From an uncultured Oscillospiraceae bacterium (GTDB lineage: Bacteria > Bacillota > Clostridia > Oscillospirales > Oscillospiraceae), in contig CAKUEH010000007.1 of NCBI GenBank assembly GCA_934646185.1, positions 57,600 to 121,599 of the forward strand: a DNA stretch of 64,000 nucleotides. Direction: 5' to 3'. Within the stretch, counting starts at the first letter, position 1. Each line of letters opens with the position of its first letter. Below are positions 34,346-42,341 of the stretch, piece by piece. A program made the position numbers and the translations under genes. Under the pieces are notes generated by a model. That model was not told where the DNA came from. It saw only the letters and a list, made by a program, of their open reading frames with translations, and ran no database searches.

Positions 34346-35331
34346 AGCGCCTGACCCTTCTTTTTCTCAGCTTTACCCTGCTGCTTCTGAGCGGCTGCAT
34401 GCCGGATGTCCGGCAGACGCCGGAGGAGGAAATAACGCTCATCACCGTCGGCTTTTCACAGGTCGGCGCGGAATCCGACTGGCGCGTGGCCAATACCGAG
34501 TCCATGCGCGAGAGTCTGAGCGAGGAAAACGGCTTTGAGCTGCTGTTTGACAACGCCCGGCAGAAGCAGGAAAACCAGTTCAAGGCCATCCGCACCTTTA
34601 TCCAGCAGGACGTGGATTACATCGTCCTCGCGCCCGTCACGGAGACCGGCTGGGAAAGCGTTCTGGAAGAGGCGCGTGCGGCGGATATCCCGGTTATCAT
34701 CGTTGACCGGCAGGTAGAGGTAAGCGACCCCGCGCTCTACACGAGCTGGGTCGGCTCGGATTTCCGGAAGACTGCCGACGAGGCCGTCGCATGGCTGGCG
34801 GAAACGCTGGACGCGCGTGAGGAGCCGGATGCGCAGGTACAGATCCTGCACCTGCAGGGCACGCCCGGCTCCACGGCGCAGCTCCAACGCAGTGCGGCCC
34901 TGGAGGCGGGCGCAGCCAGGCATGAAACCTGGACGATTACCGCACAGCTGAACGGCGATTTCACGCAGGCGAAGGCGTATGAAGAGACCCGCGCTTATCT
35001 GCAAGGCAATCCCGTGCCGGACGTGGTCTACTGCGAAAACGACAACATGTGCTTCGGCGTCATGCAGGCGCTGGACGAGCGGGGCATTGCCTACGGGACC
35101 GGCGGCGTAACGCTCATTTCCTTCGACGCGGTGCGCCGCGCGCTTTCATACTGCAGGGACGGGAAGCTCGGCCTCTGCGCCGAGTGCAACCCTCTCCACG
35201 GTCCGCGCGTACGCGCAATCATCGAACAGCTCGAGCGCGGCGAAGCGCCGGAAAAACAGTCCTACGTCCCGGAGCAGCTCTTCACAGCCGGACAGATCAC
35301 CGACGAGCTGCTGGAAAGCCGTGTATATTAA
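34342..35331 (+). CDS. Sugar-binding lipoprotein, probable sensor partner of the kinase
   Basis: The product has 329 residues from ATG 34342; the longer open frame runs inside the kinase gene. Lipobox LSGC (cysteine 19). The type 1 periplasmic-binding fold (Peripla_BP_4) is clear (ITVGFSQVGAESDWRVANTE, DVDYIVLAPVTETGWESVL, and YCENDNMCFGVMQAL). It is a paralogue of the transporter-linked binding protein at 37514, which shares the same landmarks (SGYRTAN, DEVDYLL, SGWDSVL, YAENDDM). It is encoded with the kinase, not with the transporter. In Clostridium beijerinckii the XylFII-LytS complex senses xylose with this arrangement; the parallel here is inference. The ligand is probably a pentose or furanose. 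Confidence 0.88.
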   Translation: MKRLTLLFLSFTLLLLSGCMPDVRQTPEEEITLITVGFSQVGAESDWRVANTESMRESLSEENGFELLFDNARQKQENQFKAIRTFIQQDVDYIVLAPVTETGWESVLEEARAADIPVIIVDRQVEVSDPALYTSWVGSDFRKTADEAVAWLAETLDAREEPDAQVQILHLQGTPGSTAQLQRSAALEAGAARHETWTITAQLNGDFTQAKAYEETRAYLQGNPVPDVVYCENDNMCFGVMQALDERGIAYGTGGVTLISFDAVRRALSYCRDGKLGLCAECNPLHGPRVRAIIEQLERGEAPEKQSYVPEQLFTAGQITDELLESRVY

Positions 35332-35341
35332 GTACGCACCT

Positions 35342-35372
35342 AAGGCTCCACTTTGACCAAAGGGGAGCCTTG
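35342..35372. repeat. Family A hairpin fragment
   Basis: AAGGCTCC, a loop of about 14 bases, then GGAGCCTT: only the first hairpin of the family A repeat, 10 bases after the triad's last stop. It may work as a terminator. Confidence 0.6.
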
Positions 35373-35404
35373 GTACGGGCGTGTTCTGAAAAGATTCAAA
35401 ACGC

Positions 35405-35440
35405 GGCGTGCATCCGGATTTCGGATGCACGCCGTTTTTT
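35405..35440. terminator. Bidirectional terminator between the sensor triad and araR
   Basis: Stem GGCGTGCATCCG/CGGATGCACGCC, five-base loop, T-run to 35440 on the right, A-rich on the left. It lies between convergent genes. Confidence 0.9.
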
Positions 35441-35448
35441 CTCATATA

Positions 35449-36516
35449 TCATCCGCTCTGCCGCTCGTGCAGCGTCCATGGGAGACTGACGCTGCGGCAC
35501 GGCTGGCGACGGATCTGGCTGAGCAGGTTTTCGGCCGCCGCATGCCCCATCGCGTGCGGCTCGTGTCCGGCGGAGGTGATGCTGACGGGGCCGAAGGTGC
35601 AGTAGTAGCTGCTGTCAAAGCTGACGACGGCAATGTCCTCCGGCACGCGCTTTCCCGCGCGCAGAAGCGTCCGAATCAGATGGAAGGCGATCTCGTCGTT
35701 GTAGCAGACGACGGCCGTGCAGCCGCCCAGTTGCTGCCGGAGAAACCCCTGCAGCATGCTCTCGTCCTGCAGCTCGACAAGCTGATGGCGCTGGAAGCTG
35801 GAAAACCAGAGAAAATTTTCATCGGCCGGGAACAGTCCCGCGTCGCGCATCGCGCAGACGACGCCGTGATAGCGTTCCGGGCCCTGCACATCGTCGGATT
35901 TGAAGATCCCGGCGATGTTTCGATGCCCGTTCCGGATCAGGTGCCCGGCCAGCAGATAGCCGCCGCCGTAATTGTCGTCGCCGACGCAGAACGCGTCGGG
36001 CAGCTCCCGGCAGCATCCGTGCAGAAAGGTCAGCGGCGTTCCGCGTCGCTTCAATTCCAGATAAAGCTCGGCGTTCGGGCTCGGCAGCGCCGTCTTGCAG
36101 CCCTCGATCAGGATCCCCGCCGGGGGATCGAGCAGCAGCTGCTGCAAGATCTCGCGCTCGCGGCGGATGGAGTTTTCCGTGGCGTGAATGACGACGGAAA
36201 AGCCCTGCGCGGCAAGACAGGCCTGAATGTCCTTGAGCAGAGACGGGAAAATGTAGTCGCTGAGCGAGGCCGCGACCACGGCGATGCGCCGGTCCTGACT
36301 GGCAGCCGCCGGGCACAGAAAGCTGCCGCTTCCGCGCCGCGTTTCAATGAGTCCCTCCTGCTCCAGCACAGCCAGCGCCTGCCGGAGCGTCTGCCGGCTG
36401 ACGGAAAACTGCGCGGCGAGCGCCTGCTCGCCCGGCAGCTTCCGCTGCCCGTCCGCATACCACTGCGGCAGCGCCTGCCGCAGCGCCTGCACCAGCTGTT
36501 CATATTTCGGCGTCAT
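35449..36516 (-). CDS. araR: AraR-type repressor (GntR head, LacI/GalR body)
   Basis: The product has 355 residues from ATG 36516 after AGGAGG; the longer frame upstream passes through repeats. The N-terminal 70 residues are a GntR winged helix (LPGEQALAAQFSVSRQTLRQ, ALAVLEQEGLIETRRGSGSF). The rest is a LacI/GalR sugar-binding body (IAVVAASLSDYIFPSLLKDI, NIAGIFKSDDVQGPERYHG, and AVVSFDSSYYCTFGPVSITS). This head-body combination is the hallmark of Bacillus AraR, which is released from DNA by L-arabinose. It is divergent from the importer and araA. An imperfect AraR-like half-site (ATTTGTTCG) is present at 37058. Confidence 0.88.
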   Translation of the reverse strand: MTPKYEQLVQALRQALPQWYADGQRKLPGEQALAAQFSVSRQTLRQALAVLEQEGLIETRRGSGSFLCPAAASQDRRIAVVAASLSDYIFPSLLKDIQACLAAQGFSVVIHATENSIRREREILQQLLLDPPAGILIEGCKTALPSPNAELYLELKRRGTPLTFLHGCCRELPDAFCVGDDNYGGGYLLAGHLIRNGHRNIAGIFKSDDVQGPERYHGVVCAMRDAGLFPADENFLWFSSFQRHQLVELQDESMLQGFLRQQLGGCTAVVCYNDEIAFHLIRTLLRAGKRVPEDIAVVSFDSSYYCTFGPVSITSAGHEPHAMGHAAAENLLSQIRRQPCRSVSLPWTLHERQSG

Positions 36517-36567
36517 ACGCACCCGCCTCCTGTGTTGTTGATGTGGATCTATAGTCCGCGGCCATCC

Positions 36568-36763
36568 AAAGGCTCCCCTTGGGCACAAGGGGCCGATTCC
36601 CCCTGTCAGGGGGAAATGGCCCCGTAGGGCCAAAAGGGGTGGGACGCTGGCCTGAAGGGCCTGAGGGGATTCGAATGCTGCAAATCTCGGAGCACTCTGT
36701 ATTTTGCAACTACACTGCGGAATCCCCTCAGTCAGCTTCGCTTTGTTCAAAGGGGAGTGCCGC
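36568..36763 (+). repeat. Family A repeat, long composite copy
   Basis: Opens with GGCTCCCCTTGGGCACAAGGGG, continues through TGAGGGGATTCGAATGCTGC and closes with a complementary arm (GAATCCCCTCAGTCAGCTTC, then AAAGGGGAG). The two arms make a nearly 200-bp inverted structure like the one at 52617-52779. Confidence 0.75.
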
Positions 36764-36867
36764 GTAGGGGCCGACGACTCTGTCGGCCCGGTAAATGTTG
36801 CGGATTTGCCGTGGATTTCCGTAAAAATGCTGCATTTCGTGGGCGGACAGAGTCGTCCGCCCCTACA
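36764..36867. repeat. Family B element, about 104 bp
   Basis: Terminal inverted repeats GTAGGGGCCGACGACTCTG and its complement. The interior GTAAATGTTGCGGATTTGCC matches 10793-10898 in the same orientation. Confidence 0.87.
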
Positions 36868-36964
36868 ACTGAATTCGCCGGTGCCTACGAATTCGCCGAA
36901 AATCTGTGTGAAACCCGGAACACCCTGCCGCACGACCTCTCCGACTCGGCGTACCGCCGAGCCA

Positions 36965-36983
36965 CCTCCCCTTTCAGGGGAGG
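36965..36983. repeat. Family A hairpin fragment
   Basis: CCTCCCC TTTCA GGGGAGG stem-loop next to GCGTACCGCCGAGCCA, in reverse orientation to the other family A copies. Confidence 0.55.
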
Positions 36984-37055
36984 CTTGGGTGAACCCTGCT
37001 GCCGAGGCTGCGTTCGCTTCCATTGTACCACAGCTGCCCGCAGACCGCATGGCCG

Positions 37056-37302
37056 GATTTGTTCGTTTTCTTTCGGAGATTTGTCGGACAGCCGAAGGAA
37101 ATCCCGCCTTCCGGCAGACAACGCGAAACATATTCAAAAATTTTTCGGAAAATTCTCAACCGCGGCAGGAGAAAAACAAACGGCATGCGTGCCGCGTCCG
37201 TCGTTTTGTCAGCGGTGCGCAGCGCGCTTTTTGACGGCTTGACCGGGCAGAAGCGGAAAAAAACAAACAAAAAAGGCGCGGAAAGCGGAAGAAAACAAAC
37301 TC
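37056..37302. promoter_or_regulatory. Four related A-rich sites upstream of the pentose importer
   Basis: GGAGAAAAACAAACGG (37168-37183), GCGGAAAAAAACAAAC (37253-37268) and GCGGAAGAAAACAAACTC (37285-37302) are direct repeats. ATTTGTTCGTTTTCTTTCGG (37057-37076) is an inverted relative. The shared core is GAA(G/A)AAAACAAAC. They stand 110-360 bases before the importer promoter, in a GC-rich background, and could be binding sites for the AraC-type response regulator or AraR. This is inferred from repetition and position only. Confidence 0.45.
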
Positions 37303-37411
37303 TATGATGCAAAAACGGGAGAGTATCGAAAATGCTGTCCGTTTTCCACGCGCGGAGCGCAAAAGCTGTCTGCGTGCTGCGCCGAATTTGAGGCGGAACC
37401 TGTTCGCCGGC

Positions 37412-37440
37412 TTGTTTTCCGCGTCTTCGCGCGCTTTAAT
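37412..37440 (+). promoter_or_regulatory. Candidate promoter of the pentose-importer operon
   Basis: TTGTTT (37412-37417), 17-base spacer, TTTAAT (37435-37440). Both boxes are imperfect, as expected for an activated promoter. The leader would be about 67 bases. Confidence 0.5.
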
Positions 37441-37513
37441 AGGGGCATGACAGGCGAACGCCTGCAGTACCCGCGAAACCAATCAACACGATCTGAAAGT
37501 GAGGAAACAAATC

Positions 37514-38545
37514 ATGAAAAAGATTCTTGCGCTGCTTCTGGCGATCACCATGATCGCCGCCTTCTGCGCCTGCGCGAAGGCTCCCGCCGACACGACCCCG
37601 GCCGATACCTCCGCTGACGCTCCCGCCGACACCGCTTCCGATACGCCCGCCGCTTCCGACGGTGCGCTCATCAAGGTCGGCATCATCAACAACGACCCCA
37701 ACGAATCCGGCTACCGCACCGCCAACGACAAGGACCTCAAGGCGATGTTCACCGAGGAAAACGGCTATGACGCATCGTTTGCCTACAGCCTCAAGAACGA
37801 CGAGCAGATCGCTGCCGCCCAGAAATTCATCCAGGACGAGGTCGACTACCTGCTGATCTCCGCCGCCGGTACCTCCGGCTGGGATTCCGTCCTGCAGGAC
37901 GCGCAGGCCGCCGGCATCCAGGTCATCCTCTTTGACCGCACTATCGACGCAGACGAGAGCCTGTATGTCGCTTCCATCGTCTCCGACATGGCCAAGGAAG
38001 GCCAGACTGCCGTTGACTGGCTCGCTTCCCAGAACCTCGACACCTACAACATCATCCACATCCAGGGCGTCATGGGCTCCGCTGCCCAGATCGGCCGCAC
38101 CGGCGCGCTCGACGCGCAGGTCGCCGCGAACGACAACTGGAACATGGTGACCCAGCAGACCGCTGAGTGGAACGCCGAAACTGCCCAGCAGATCGTGCAG
38201 TCCGTCATCGACTCCGGCAAGGAATTCAACGTCATCTACGCTGAGAACGACGACATGGCCAAGGGCGCTGTCGCGGCGCTGGACAAGGCGAACATCTCCC
38301 ACGGCGTCGGCAAGGACGTCATCGTCATGGGCTTCGACTGCAACAAGTGGGCGCTTGAAGAGCTGCTCGCCGGCAACTGGAACTACGACGGCCAGTGCAA
38401 CCCCTTCCAGGCTTCCTACATCGACGCCATCATCAAGGATCTGCAGAACGGCAAGACTCCGGCTGAAAAGACCATCATCATGGACGAGAAGGGATTCGAC
38501 GCTTCCACCATCACGCAGGAAGACGTTGACAACTACGGCATTTGA
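37514..38545 (+). CDS. Pentose/furanose-binding lipoprotein of the importer
   Basis: The product has 343 residues from ATG 37514; a second ATG 15 bases upstream has no ribosome site. Lipobox FCAC (cysteine 20), then a Thr/Ala/Asp-rich tether to about residue 52. The type 1 sugar-binding fold (KVGIINNDPNESGYRTAND, FIQDEVDYLLISAAGTSGWD, and VIYAENDDMAKGAVAALDKA) is most like the galactofuranose-binding YtfQ subgroup. Codon use is strongly biased towards C-ending codons (ACC, GCC, AAC), suggesting high expression. It heads a five-gene operon: binding protein, ATPase, permease, permease, araA. Confidence 0.9.
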   Translation: MKKILALLLAITMIAAFCACAKAPADTTPADTSADAPADTASDTPAASDGALIKVGIINNDPNESGYRTANDKDLKAMFTEENGYDASFAYSLKNDEQIAAAQKFIQDEVDYLLISAAGTSGWDSVLQDAQAAGIQVILFDRTIDADESLYVASIVSDMAKEGQTAVDWLASQNLDTYNIIHIQGVMGSAAQIGRTGALDAQVAANDNWNMVTQQTAEWNAETAQQIVQSVIDSGKEFNVIYAENDDMAKGAVAALDKANISHGVGKDVIVMGFDCNKWALEELLAGNWNYDGQCNPFQASYIDAIIKDLQNGKTPAEKTIIMDEKGFDASTITQEDVDNYGI

Positions 38546-38578
38546 TCAGACACTGAACTTCGCATAAAGACTCAAACG

Positions 38579-38633
38579 GCTGCGTGCGGCACGGCGTATA
38601 TGGAGGATTCCGTGTATCCGCGCTGCACGCAGC
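38579..38633 (+). terminator. Nested stem-loop between binding protein and ATPase genes
   Basis: Outer stem GCTGCGTGC/GCACGCAGC and inner stem CACGG/CCGTG. There is no T-run, so full termination is unlikely. It may shield the 3' end of the binding-protein message or lower readthrough into the ATPase gene. Confidence 0.6.
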
Positions 38634-38656
38634 GTGCCATTATGGAGGCAAACACG

Positions 38657-40165
38657 ATGCAGGAAACAGCTTTACTGGAATTGCGGGGGATCTGCAAATT
38701 CTTCCCCGGCGTCCGCGCGCTCGACGGCGTGGATTTTACGCTCCGCAGGGGCGAGATCCACGCGCTGATGGGGGAGAACGGCGCGGGCAAATCCACGCTC
38801 ATCAAGGTGCTCACGGGCGTGTATTCCAAAGACGAGGGCACCATTTCCATGGAAGGAACGCCCGTACAGATCCGCACGACGCAGGACGCGCTCAAGGCGG
38901 GCATCAGTACGGTTTATCAGGAGATCACCCTCTGCCCGAATCTGACCGTGGCGGAGAATTTATACATTGGACGCACAAAGGGCGCGTTTACAAACTGGCG
39001 CAAGATGAACGCGGGCGCGAAGAAGATCCTCGAGTCGCTCGGCATTCCCGCCGCGCCCACGCAGCAGCTGTCCAGCTGCTCCATCGCCGTGCAGCAGATG
39101 GTCGCCATCGCCCGCGCGGTCGATATGGACTGCAAGGTGCTCATTCTCGACGAGCCGACGTCCTCTCTCGATGAGCAGGAGGTCGAAAAGCTCTTTAAGC
39201 TGATGCTGGACCTCAAATCGCGCGGCGTCGGCATCATCTTCGTCACGCATTTTCTCGAGCAGGTCTACGCCGTCTGCGACCGCATCACCGTCCTGCGCGA
39301 TGGCAAGCTTGTCGGCGAATACAAAATTGCCGACCTGCCGCGCGTGCAGCTCGTGTCCAAAATGCTCGGCAAGGAGCTGGACGATCTGTCCGGGATCAAG
39401 AGCGAGAGCGCGGCGGACGCGCTCGAAAACGCGCAGGTCGTCTATGAGGCAGCCGGGCTTTCCAGTGCGGCAGGCGTCCGCCCGTTTGATTTTTCCATCC
39501 GCAAAGGCGAGGTCAACGGCTTTACGGGGCTGCTCGGCTCCGGCCGCAGCGAATCTGTCCGCGCGATCTTCGGCGCGGATCATGTCTCCGGCGGCACCGT
39601 GAAAATGGACGGCCGTCAGGTGAAGATCACCTCGCCGCTGCGCGCCATGAAGCACGGCATCAGCTATCTGCCCGAGGACCGCAAGCGCGACGGCATCATC
39701 GGCGATCTTTCCGTGCGCGACAATATCATTCTCGCGCGGCAGGTGCTCGATGGCTTCTTCCATCCCATTTCCAGGGCGAAGGCGGAGCAGTACGCCGAGG
39801 AATACATCAAGCTCCTGAACATCAAGACGGCCTCGACCGACACGCCCATCAAGGCGCTCTCCGGCGGCAACCAGCAGAAGGTCATTCTGGCGCGCTGGCT
39901 GCTGGCGAACCCCGTCTATATGATCCTCGACGAGCCGACGCGCGGCATCGACGTCGGCACGAAGGTCGAGATCCAGAAGCTCGTGCTGCAGCTGGCCGCG
40001 GAGGGCAAGAGCGTGACGTTCATTTCGTCGGAGATCGACGAAATGCTCCGCATCTGCTCGCGCCTCATCGTCATGCGCGACCGGCAGGTCGTCGGCGAGC
40101 TGCGCGGCAGCGATCTTACCCAGAGCAGCATCATGAAAACCATTGCCGGAGGTGAACAGGTATGA
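38657..40165 (+). CDS. Sugar ABC ATPase with two nucleotide-binding domains (RbsA/YtfR class)
   Basis: The product has 502 residues from ATG 38657, which follows GGAGG by 8 bases; earlier in-frame ATGs lack a site. Domain 1: Walker A GENGAGKSTLIKVLTG, signature SSCSIAVQQMVAIARAV, Walker B LILDEPTSSLDE. Domain 2: a degenerate Walker A region (GLLGSGRSESVRAIFG), signature LSGGNQQKVILARWLL, Walker B MILDEPTRGIDVG. A fused double ATPase with one weak site is normal for ribose, galactose and xylose importers. It overlaps the first permease gene by 4 bases. Confidence 0.93.
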   Translation: MQETALLELRGICKFFPGVRALDGVDFTLRRGEIHALMGENGAGKSTLIKVLTGVYSKDEGTISMEGTPVQIRTTQDALKAGISTVYQEITLCPNLTVAENLYIGRTKGAFTNWRKMNAGAKKILESLGIPAAPTQQLSSCSIAVQQMVAIARAVDMDCKVLILDEPTSSLDEQEVEKLFKLMLDLKSRGVGIIFVTHFLEQVYAVCDRITVLRDGKLVGEYKIADLPRVQLVSKMLGKELDDLSGIKSESAADALENAQVVYEAAGLSSAAGVRPFDFSIRKGEVNGFTGLLGSGRSESVRAIFGADHVSGGTVKMDGRQVKITSPLRAMKHGISYLPEDRKRDGIIGDLSVRDNIILARQVLDGFFHPISRAKAEQYAEEYIKLLNIKTASTDTPIKALSGGNQQKVILARWLLANPVYMILDEPTRGIDVGTKVEIQKLVLQLAAEGKSVTFISSEIDEMLRICSRLIVMRDRQVVGELRGSDLTQSSIMKTIAGGEQV

Positions 40166-41265
40166 CCCGGACGACTGAAAAACCGCAGGGCAGCTTCCTT
40201 GCCCGGCTGGTGCGCAGGCAGATCTTCATTCCGCTTGCCGCGCTTCTGATCCTGATCGTATTCAACTTTATCGCAGACCCGTCGTTCTTCGCCGTTACGC
40301 TGAAGGAAAACAGCCTCGGCGATCTGGTCCTGACGGGCAACCTCATCACGATCCTTGACAACGCCTCCGAGCTTGTCATTCTCGCCATCGGCATGACGCT
40401 CGTCACGGCGGCCTCCGGCGGACAGGACATCTCCGTCGGCTCTGCCATCGCCATTGCGGGCAGCGTCGTGCTGCGCGTGCTGTGCGGCACGAATTCCCGC
40501 CCCGACACGCTGCAGGCGCCCATCATCGTGGCCTTCCTGGCCTGCTGTGTCGTCTCGATGCTCTTCGGCGCGTTCAACGGTACGCTCGTCGCGGTCTTCA
40601 AGATCCAGCCGATGGTCGCCACGCTCATTCTCTATACGGCCGGCCGCTCCATCGCCGCCTGGATCAACAACAACGAGCTGCCCATGATCTCCGACCCCGC
40701 CTTTGCCTATTACGGCAACTTCCTGCCGGGCGTGGCCGTCCCGACGCCGATCTTCATCGCTGTTGCCTGCATGGTGCTCGCGTGGGCGCTGCTGCGGTTC
40801 ACGAATATCGGGCTTTATTCGCAGGCGGTCGGCATCAACGCCAGCGCCGCGCGGCTCAACGGCATCCACCCGCAGTTCGTGAAGTTCCTGACCTACGTCA
40901 TCCTCGGCCTGTGCGTGGCCGTCGCGGGCTTTATCAAGGTCAGCCGCTTCTCCACCATCAACTATTCTGTCGTCGCCAAGGACATCGAGATGGATGCGAT
41001 CCTGGCCGTCGCGCTCGGCGGCAACGCGCTCTCGGGCGGCAAATTCAACATCTGGGCCTCCGTCCTCGGCGCGTATGTCATCCAGTTCCTCACCACGACG
41101 CTCTTTAAATTCAACGTCGTGTCCAGCGCTCTGCCGGCCTATAAGGCGGTCGTGGTCATCATCCTCGTCGTGCTGAGCGCGCCGACTGTCCGCGAAAAGC
41201 TGGAAGCGCTCAAAAAGCGGCACAGAACCGAAGAAAAGAAGGAGGCCGGCTCCCATGCGGAATAA
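40162..41265 (+). CDS. Sugar ABC permease 1 (YtfT-like)
   Basis: The product has 367 residues with 8-10 membrane helices of the BPD_transp_2 family (ILAIGMTLVTAASGGQDISV near residue 75, the GGxDISVG motif; then ALGGNALSGGKFNIWASVLG). It is one of two different permeases in the operon, as in the E. coli YtfQ-YtfR-YtfT-YjfF galactofuranose importer, whereas ribose and xylose systems have a single permease gene. It overlaps the ATPase and the second permease. Confidence 0.92.
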   Translation: MTRTTEKPQGSFLARLVRRQIFIPLAALLILIVFNFIADPSFFAVTLKENSLGDLVLTGNLITILDNASELVILAIGMTLVTAASGGQDISVGSAIAIAGSVVLRVLCGTNSRPDTLQAPIIVAFLACCVVSMLFGAFNGTLVAVFKIQPMVATLILYTAGRSIAAWINNNELPMISDPAFAYYGNFLPGVAVPTPIFIAVACMVLAWALLRFTNIGLYSQAVGINASAARLNGIHPQFVKFLTYVILGLCVAVAGFIKVSRFSTINYSVVAKDIEMDAILAVALGGNALSGGKFNIWASVLGAYVIQFLTTTLFKFNVVSSALPAYKAVVVIILVVLSAPTVREKLEALKKRHRTEEKKEAGSHAE

Positions 41266-42295
41266 AACAAAAGCGCCTTCGCTTGCGCGCAAAGGCCGTC
41301 TGACGGACGCAAAGCTGCTGCTCATCATCACGATCTGCGTCTTTGCCGTCATGTATGTGTGCGCGGTGCTGTTTCTCGGCTCCGGCTTCAAAAAGCCGCA
41401 GACCTTCTTCAATATCCTCAATGAAAACGCGGCCCTGCTCATTCTCTCATGCGGCATGAGCCTCGTCATGATCACGGGCGGCATCGACATTTCCGTTGGC
41501 ACGCTCACCGCGCTCGTCTGCATGAGCTGCGCGGTCAATCTCGACTATCAGGGCGGCACCGTCCTGACGGCCATTCTGCTGGCCCTCGGCATCGGCACGG
41601 CCTTCGGCCTCGTGCAGGGCTTCCTGATCGCCTATCTGGACATTCAGCCGTTTATCGTCACGCTCGCGGGCATGTTCTTTGCCAAGGGCATGACGACCAT
41701 CGTCAACGCCACGCAGTTCAACGTGGAAAACGCGGCGTTCAAGGCGCTGAAAGAGACGCGCATCTATGTGCCCGGCATGGGCTCGGTCAATAAGCTCGGC
41801 GCGTATGTCCCGGCCTATGTGGAGATCGGCGTGGTCGTGGCGCTCGTGGTCGTGGCGATCCTGTTCGTGGTGCTCCGCTGGACGAAGTTCGGCAGAAGCG
41901 TCTACGCGGTCGGCGGCAACAGCTACAGCGCCAATATGCTGGCCATCAACGTCAAGCGCACGAAATTCCTCGCGCATCTGATCTGCGGCATTCTCGCGGG
42001 TATCGGCGGCTTCGTGTATTTCCTGCACGTCGGCTCCGGCTCGCCGTCGCACGCGAGCGGCGCGGAAATGAACGCCATCGCGTCCTCCATCATCGGCGGC
42101 ACGATGCTGACCGGCGGCGTCGGCAACATCATCGGCACGCTCTTCGGCGTGCTGTCCCTGAGCACGATCAAAAATATCGTCTCCTCGCTGGGACTTGACG
42201 AGGCATGGTGGACAAATATCACGGTTGCTGCTATGATATGCTTGTTCCTTGTGATCCAGAGTCTGGTGCTCTCGCGCAAAAACAAGGACGAGTAA
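41255..42295 (+). CDS. Sugar ABC permease 2 (YjfF-like)
   Basis: The product has 346 residues, overlapping permease 1 by 11 bases. It has the same family and motif (ILSCGMSLVMITGGIDISVG) and the conserved GGTMLTGGVGNIIGTLFGVL near the C-terminus. With permease 1 it would form a heterodimeric channel, which points to a furanose or pentose substrate of the YtfQ type. Confidence 0.92.
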   Translation: MRNKTKAPSLARKGRLTDAKLLLIITICVFAVMYVCAVLFLGSGFKKPQTFFNILNENAALLILSCGMSLVMITGGIDISVGTLTALVCMSCAVNLDYQGGTVLTAILLALGIGTAFGLVQGFLIAYLDIQPFIVTLAGMFFAKGMTTIVNATQFNVENAAFKALKETRIYVPGMGSVNKLGAYVPAYVEIGVVVALVVVAILFVVLRWTKFGRSVYAVGGNSYSANMLAINVKRTKFLAHLICGILAGIGGFVYFLHVGSGSPSHASGAEMNAIASSIIGGTMLTGGVGNIIGTLFGVLSLSTIKNIVSSLGLDEAWWTNITVAAMICLFLVIQSLVLSRKNKDE

Positions 42296-42341
42296 GCGCC
42301 GCTGCAGGCAAGTACACTGTATTTTAAATAGGAGATATGCT

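Noticed and set aside
37056..37080. Full Bacillus-type AraR operator
   Set aside because: Only the left half (ATTTGTTCG) fits; the right half reads TTTTCTT instead of TACAAAT, so it is kept only as one of four related sites.
36704..37312. Overlapping open frames of 60-176 codons before the pentose importer
   Set aside because: Built from repeat sequence and an A-rich leader. None has a ribosome site or recognisable protein features.
39916..41538. 540-codon minus-strand open frame across ATPase and permease genes
   Set aside because: Translation is dominated by Arg/Asp/His, as expected opposite membrane-protein codons. The sense strand has overlapping conserved genes.
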